Positions 62,657 through 64,000 of a DNA stretch of 64,000 bases are shown here, piece by piece. Positions within the stretch are counted from its first letter, which is position 1; every line of letters begins with the position of its first letter. The notes below the pieces were generated by a model. It saw only the letters and a program-made list of their open reading frames with translations, did no database searches and was not told where the DNA came from. The translations under genes were made by a program, and so were the position numbers. The stretch is from contig NW_025336479.1 in the NCBI RefSeq assembly GCF_004798865.1, positions 7,642,485 through 7,706,484 of the forward strand. The letters are read 5' to 3'. This DNA comes from Varanus komodoensis. Its lineage: Eukaryota > Chordata > Lepidosauria > Squamata > Varanidae.

Positions 62657-63319
62657 ACCGCACATTCATTCATCAACCTATCTATCCAACTGTCAGCAGT
62701 TAATTTAATGTTATTTTAAGTGTCACTTAACCTTGAATGATGTTGGCCTAAGTTCTTACAGACTTCAAGCTAGACATCAACTGGCATTATTTCTTCAACT
62801 GACCAAAACAGCACACATCAAGAGTGCAACCTTTTGCTGAATATTTTCCCAGTGTTGTTTGAATCTGTCTTTTCTGGTTAAACCTCATCTATGGTTATAC
62901 TGCAAATGAATCAAAACAGTATAGAGATGGGTAAATTGTGTTTAAAAGATTGGTGTCTTACATTCTGGGAATTGTTCCAAAACAATCTGACACATGTACA
63001 AAGGGTTTGCTGTGTCTTCAAAGCATTGCTGTTTTTTGTGCTACATTTGACTCTCATCAAGTTTAATTTTGGCCTAGCCTATTCTCATCCTTGTCATTCA
63101 GCTTGTATTGAATTGGTGTATTAATCTAAAGACAACTAGGCACTGAGAAAATGCGTTTTTGATACCCTACTAATTTTGCAAAAACTGTTGAAGTGGGAAC
63201 CTTTTATCAGCTACACTGGTAACCAAAAATACAAGAATGCGCAGACAGTCCTCTTATGGGTGCTATGCTGCTGTCATCCAATCAGCAGAAGATAGGCCCT
63301 TTGCTGTGTAGGGTCCCTT

Positions 63320-63570
63320 AGGGCTGAGCTTGCCTCCTTCAGATACTCATCTGTGCGTCTTCCTCATCTCCTTTAAGAGGTGACTGAAGACCTGTTTTGT
63401 TTTTCTAGGTGTTTTTAGAGATCTCTTCTTGATTCCCTTTTATGCTATTTTCTCTTTCTTTTCCTTTTCAAAATCTATTTTCGTTGGATTTGTATAGGAA
63501 TTTATTGGCACATATAAAATGCCTGTGCTAATGTACGCTTTCTCTTTGAGTAAAGCCACTTGAAGGTATA
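63320..63570 (+). mobile_element. Probable CR1/L2-clade LINE 3' end
   Basis: 'aagaggtgactgaagacctg', 'ttttgtttttctaggtgttt', a T-rich stretch and 'gtaaagccacttgaaggtat' follow the order of the last coding bases, 3' untranslated region and terminus in this LINE group. Diverged. Confidence 0.45.
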
Positions 63571-64000
63571 TTAGGGCTGAAAGAACTCTGAATTCCTACA
63601 TTGTTACACCTTCTGAGGTCTTCAAGCTGCCAAGTCAATGAAAGAATCCCCTGCAGAGATGAGCTCTGCTATATATCAGTTCTAGATGTCACAATTCAAG
63701 AAGGATGTTGACCCATTGGAAGAGTCAGGAGAGCTTATGAAAATAAGAGGTCAAGATGACAAACCGTATGAAGAAAAGCTCAATTTAAATGGCTGTGTAT
63801 GTTTTAGTATAGAGAAAAGGTGCTGTGTTCAAGTCCACACTTCAAATATAAGCTGACGTGAATTGTCACAACCTTTCCCCAGAAGATGCCAGTGATTATT
63901 CTCAGAGAGACTTAGAATTGCTCTCAGAATCTGGCACATCCTGGCAAAGCTACAAGTGCAGGCTTGCTTTGGTGAATCCGAAGCTGTGAAACCAATATAA

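Larger units (their letters stand above)
58677..64000 (+). other. COX10: Inferred COX10 intron downstream of the exon (5' part)
   Basis: The intron starts with GTAAGG. The rest is AT-rich sequence without a recognisable exon; the next COX10 exon is not within the remaining 5.3 kb. It holds a MITE at 60217-60472, an AT-rich repeat at about 60480-60760, a C-run at 62645-62656 and a probable LINE 3' end at about 63320-63570. I see nothing else identifiable in 58677-60110, 60790-62640 and 62660-63320. Confidence 0.75.

Overview
The window is about 64 kb of AT-rich vertebrate nuclear DNA that is almost entirely intronic. It contains one recognisable protein-coding exon, at 58606-58676 on the plus strand. 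Its frame-0 translation (FFEVPFDSNMNRTKNRPLV, then RGQI) is the conserved prenyl-diphosphate-binding segment of COX10, mitochondrial protoheme IX farnesyltransferase (heme O synthase). I infer that bases 1-58605 are the 3' part of a very long upstream COX10 intron and that 58677-64000 begin the next intron. No other COX10 exon was found, so both introns run beyond the window edges.

The repeat content points to a squamate reptile (lizard or snake; lineage not resolved). There is a near-complete BovB/RTE LINE (about 47760-51008), a second BovB 3' fragment, several CR1/L2-clade LINE 3' ends carrying the 'gagagcttc..ctattgggc..tat' terminal signature, tRNA- and MIR-type SINEs, and TIR DNA-transposon MITEs.

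Layout. 1-2700: unique sequence with weak internal repetition. 2740-6240: a SINE followed by three antisense CR1/L2-clade LINE fragments, two of which carry recognisable reverse transcriptase. 6240-28550: mostly unique intron with microsatellites, one 100-N assembly gap (7430-7529), two short LINE 3' ends (about 8940-9310 and 14960-15345) and a 19-bp perfect inverted repeat (22161/22248). 28578-28961: a GC-rich hAT-like MITE with TIRs and an imperfect 8-bp target duplication. 29200-34200: an ATT microsatellite on a LINE end, then an internally deleted CR1 with two 5' UTR monomers, an ORF1 N-terminus and a CR1 3' end. 34200-47750: intron with two SINEs, a BovB tail and small repeats. 47760-51008: BovB. 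51010-58605: intron with LINE 3' ends and an AT-rich repeat related to one at 60480-60760. 58606-58676: COX10 exon. 58677-64000: next intron with a second MITE (60217-60472).

The mobile elements show no sign of working with COX10; they look like neutral intronic insertions. I saw no CRISPR array, no operon, no intact transposase and no retroviral or LTR element. The points most worth checking are the COX10 assignment, the composite CR1 copy, the two MITEs, the hairpin at 22161-22266 and an exon-like open segment at 27725-27800.
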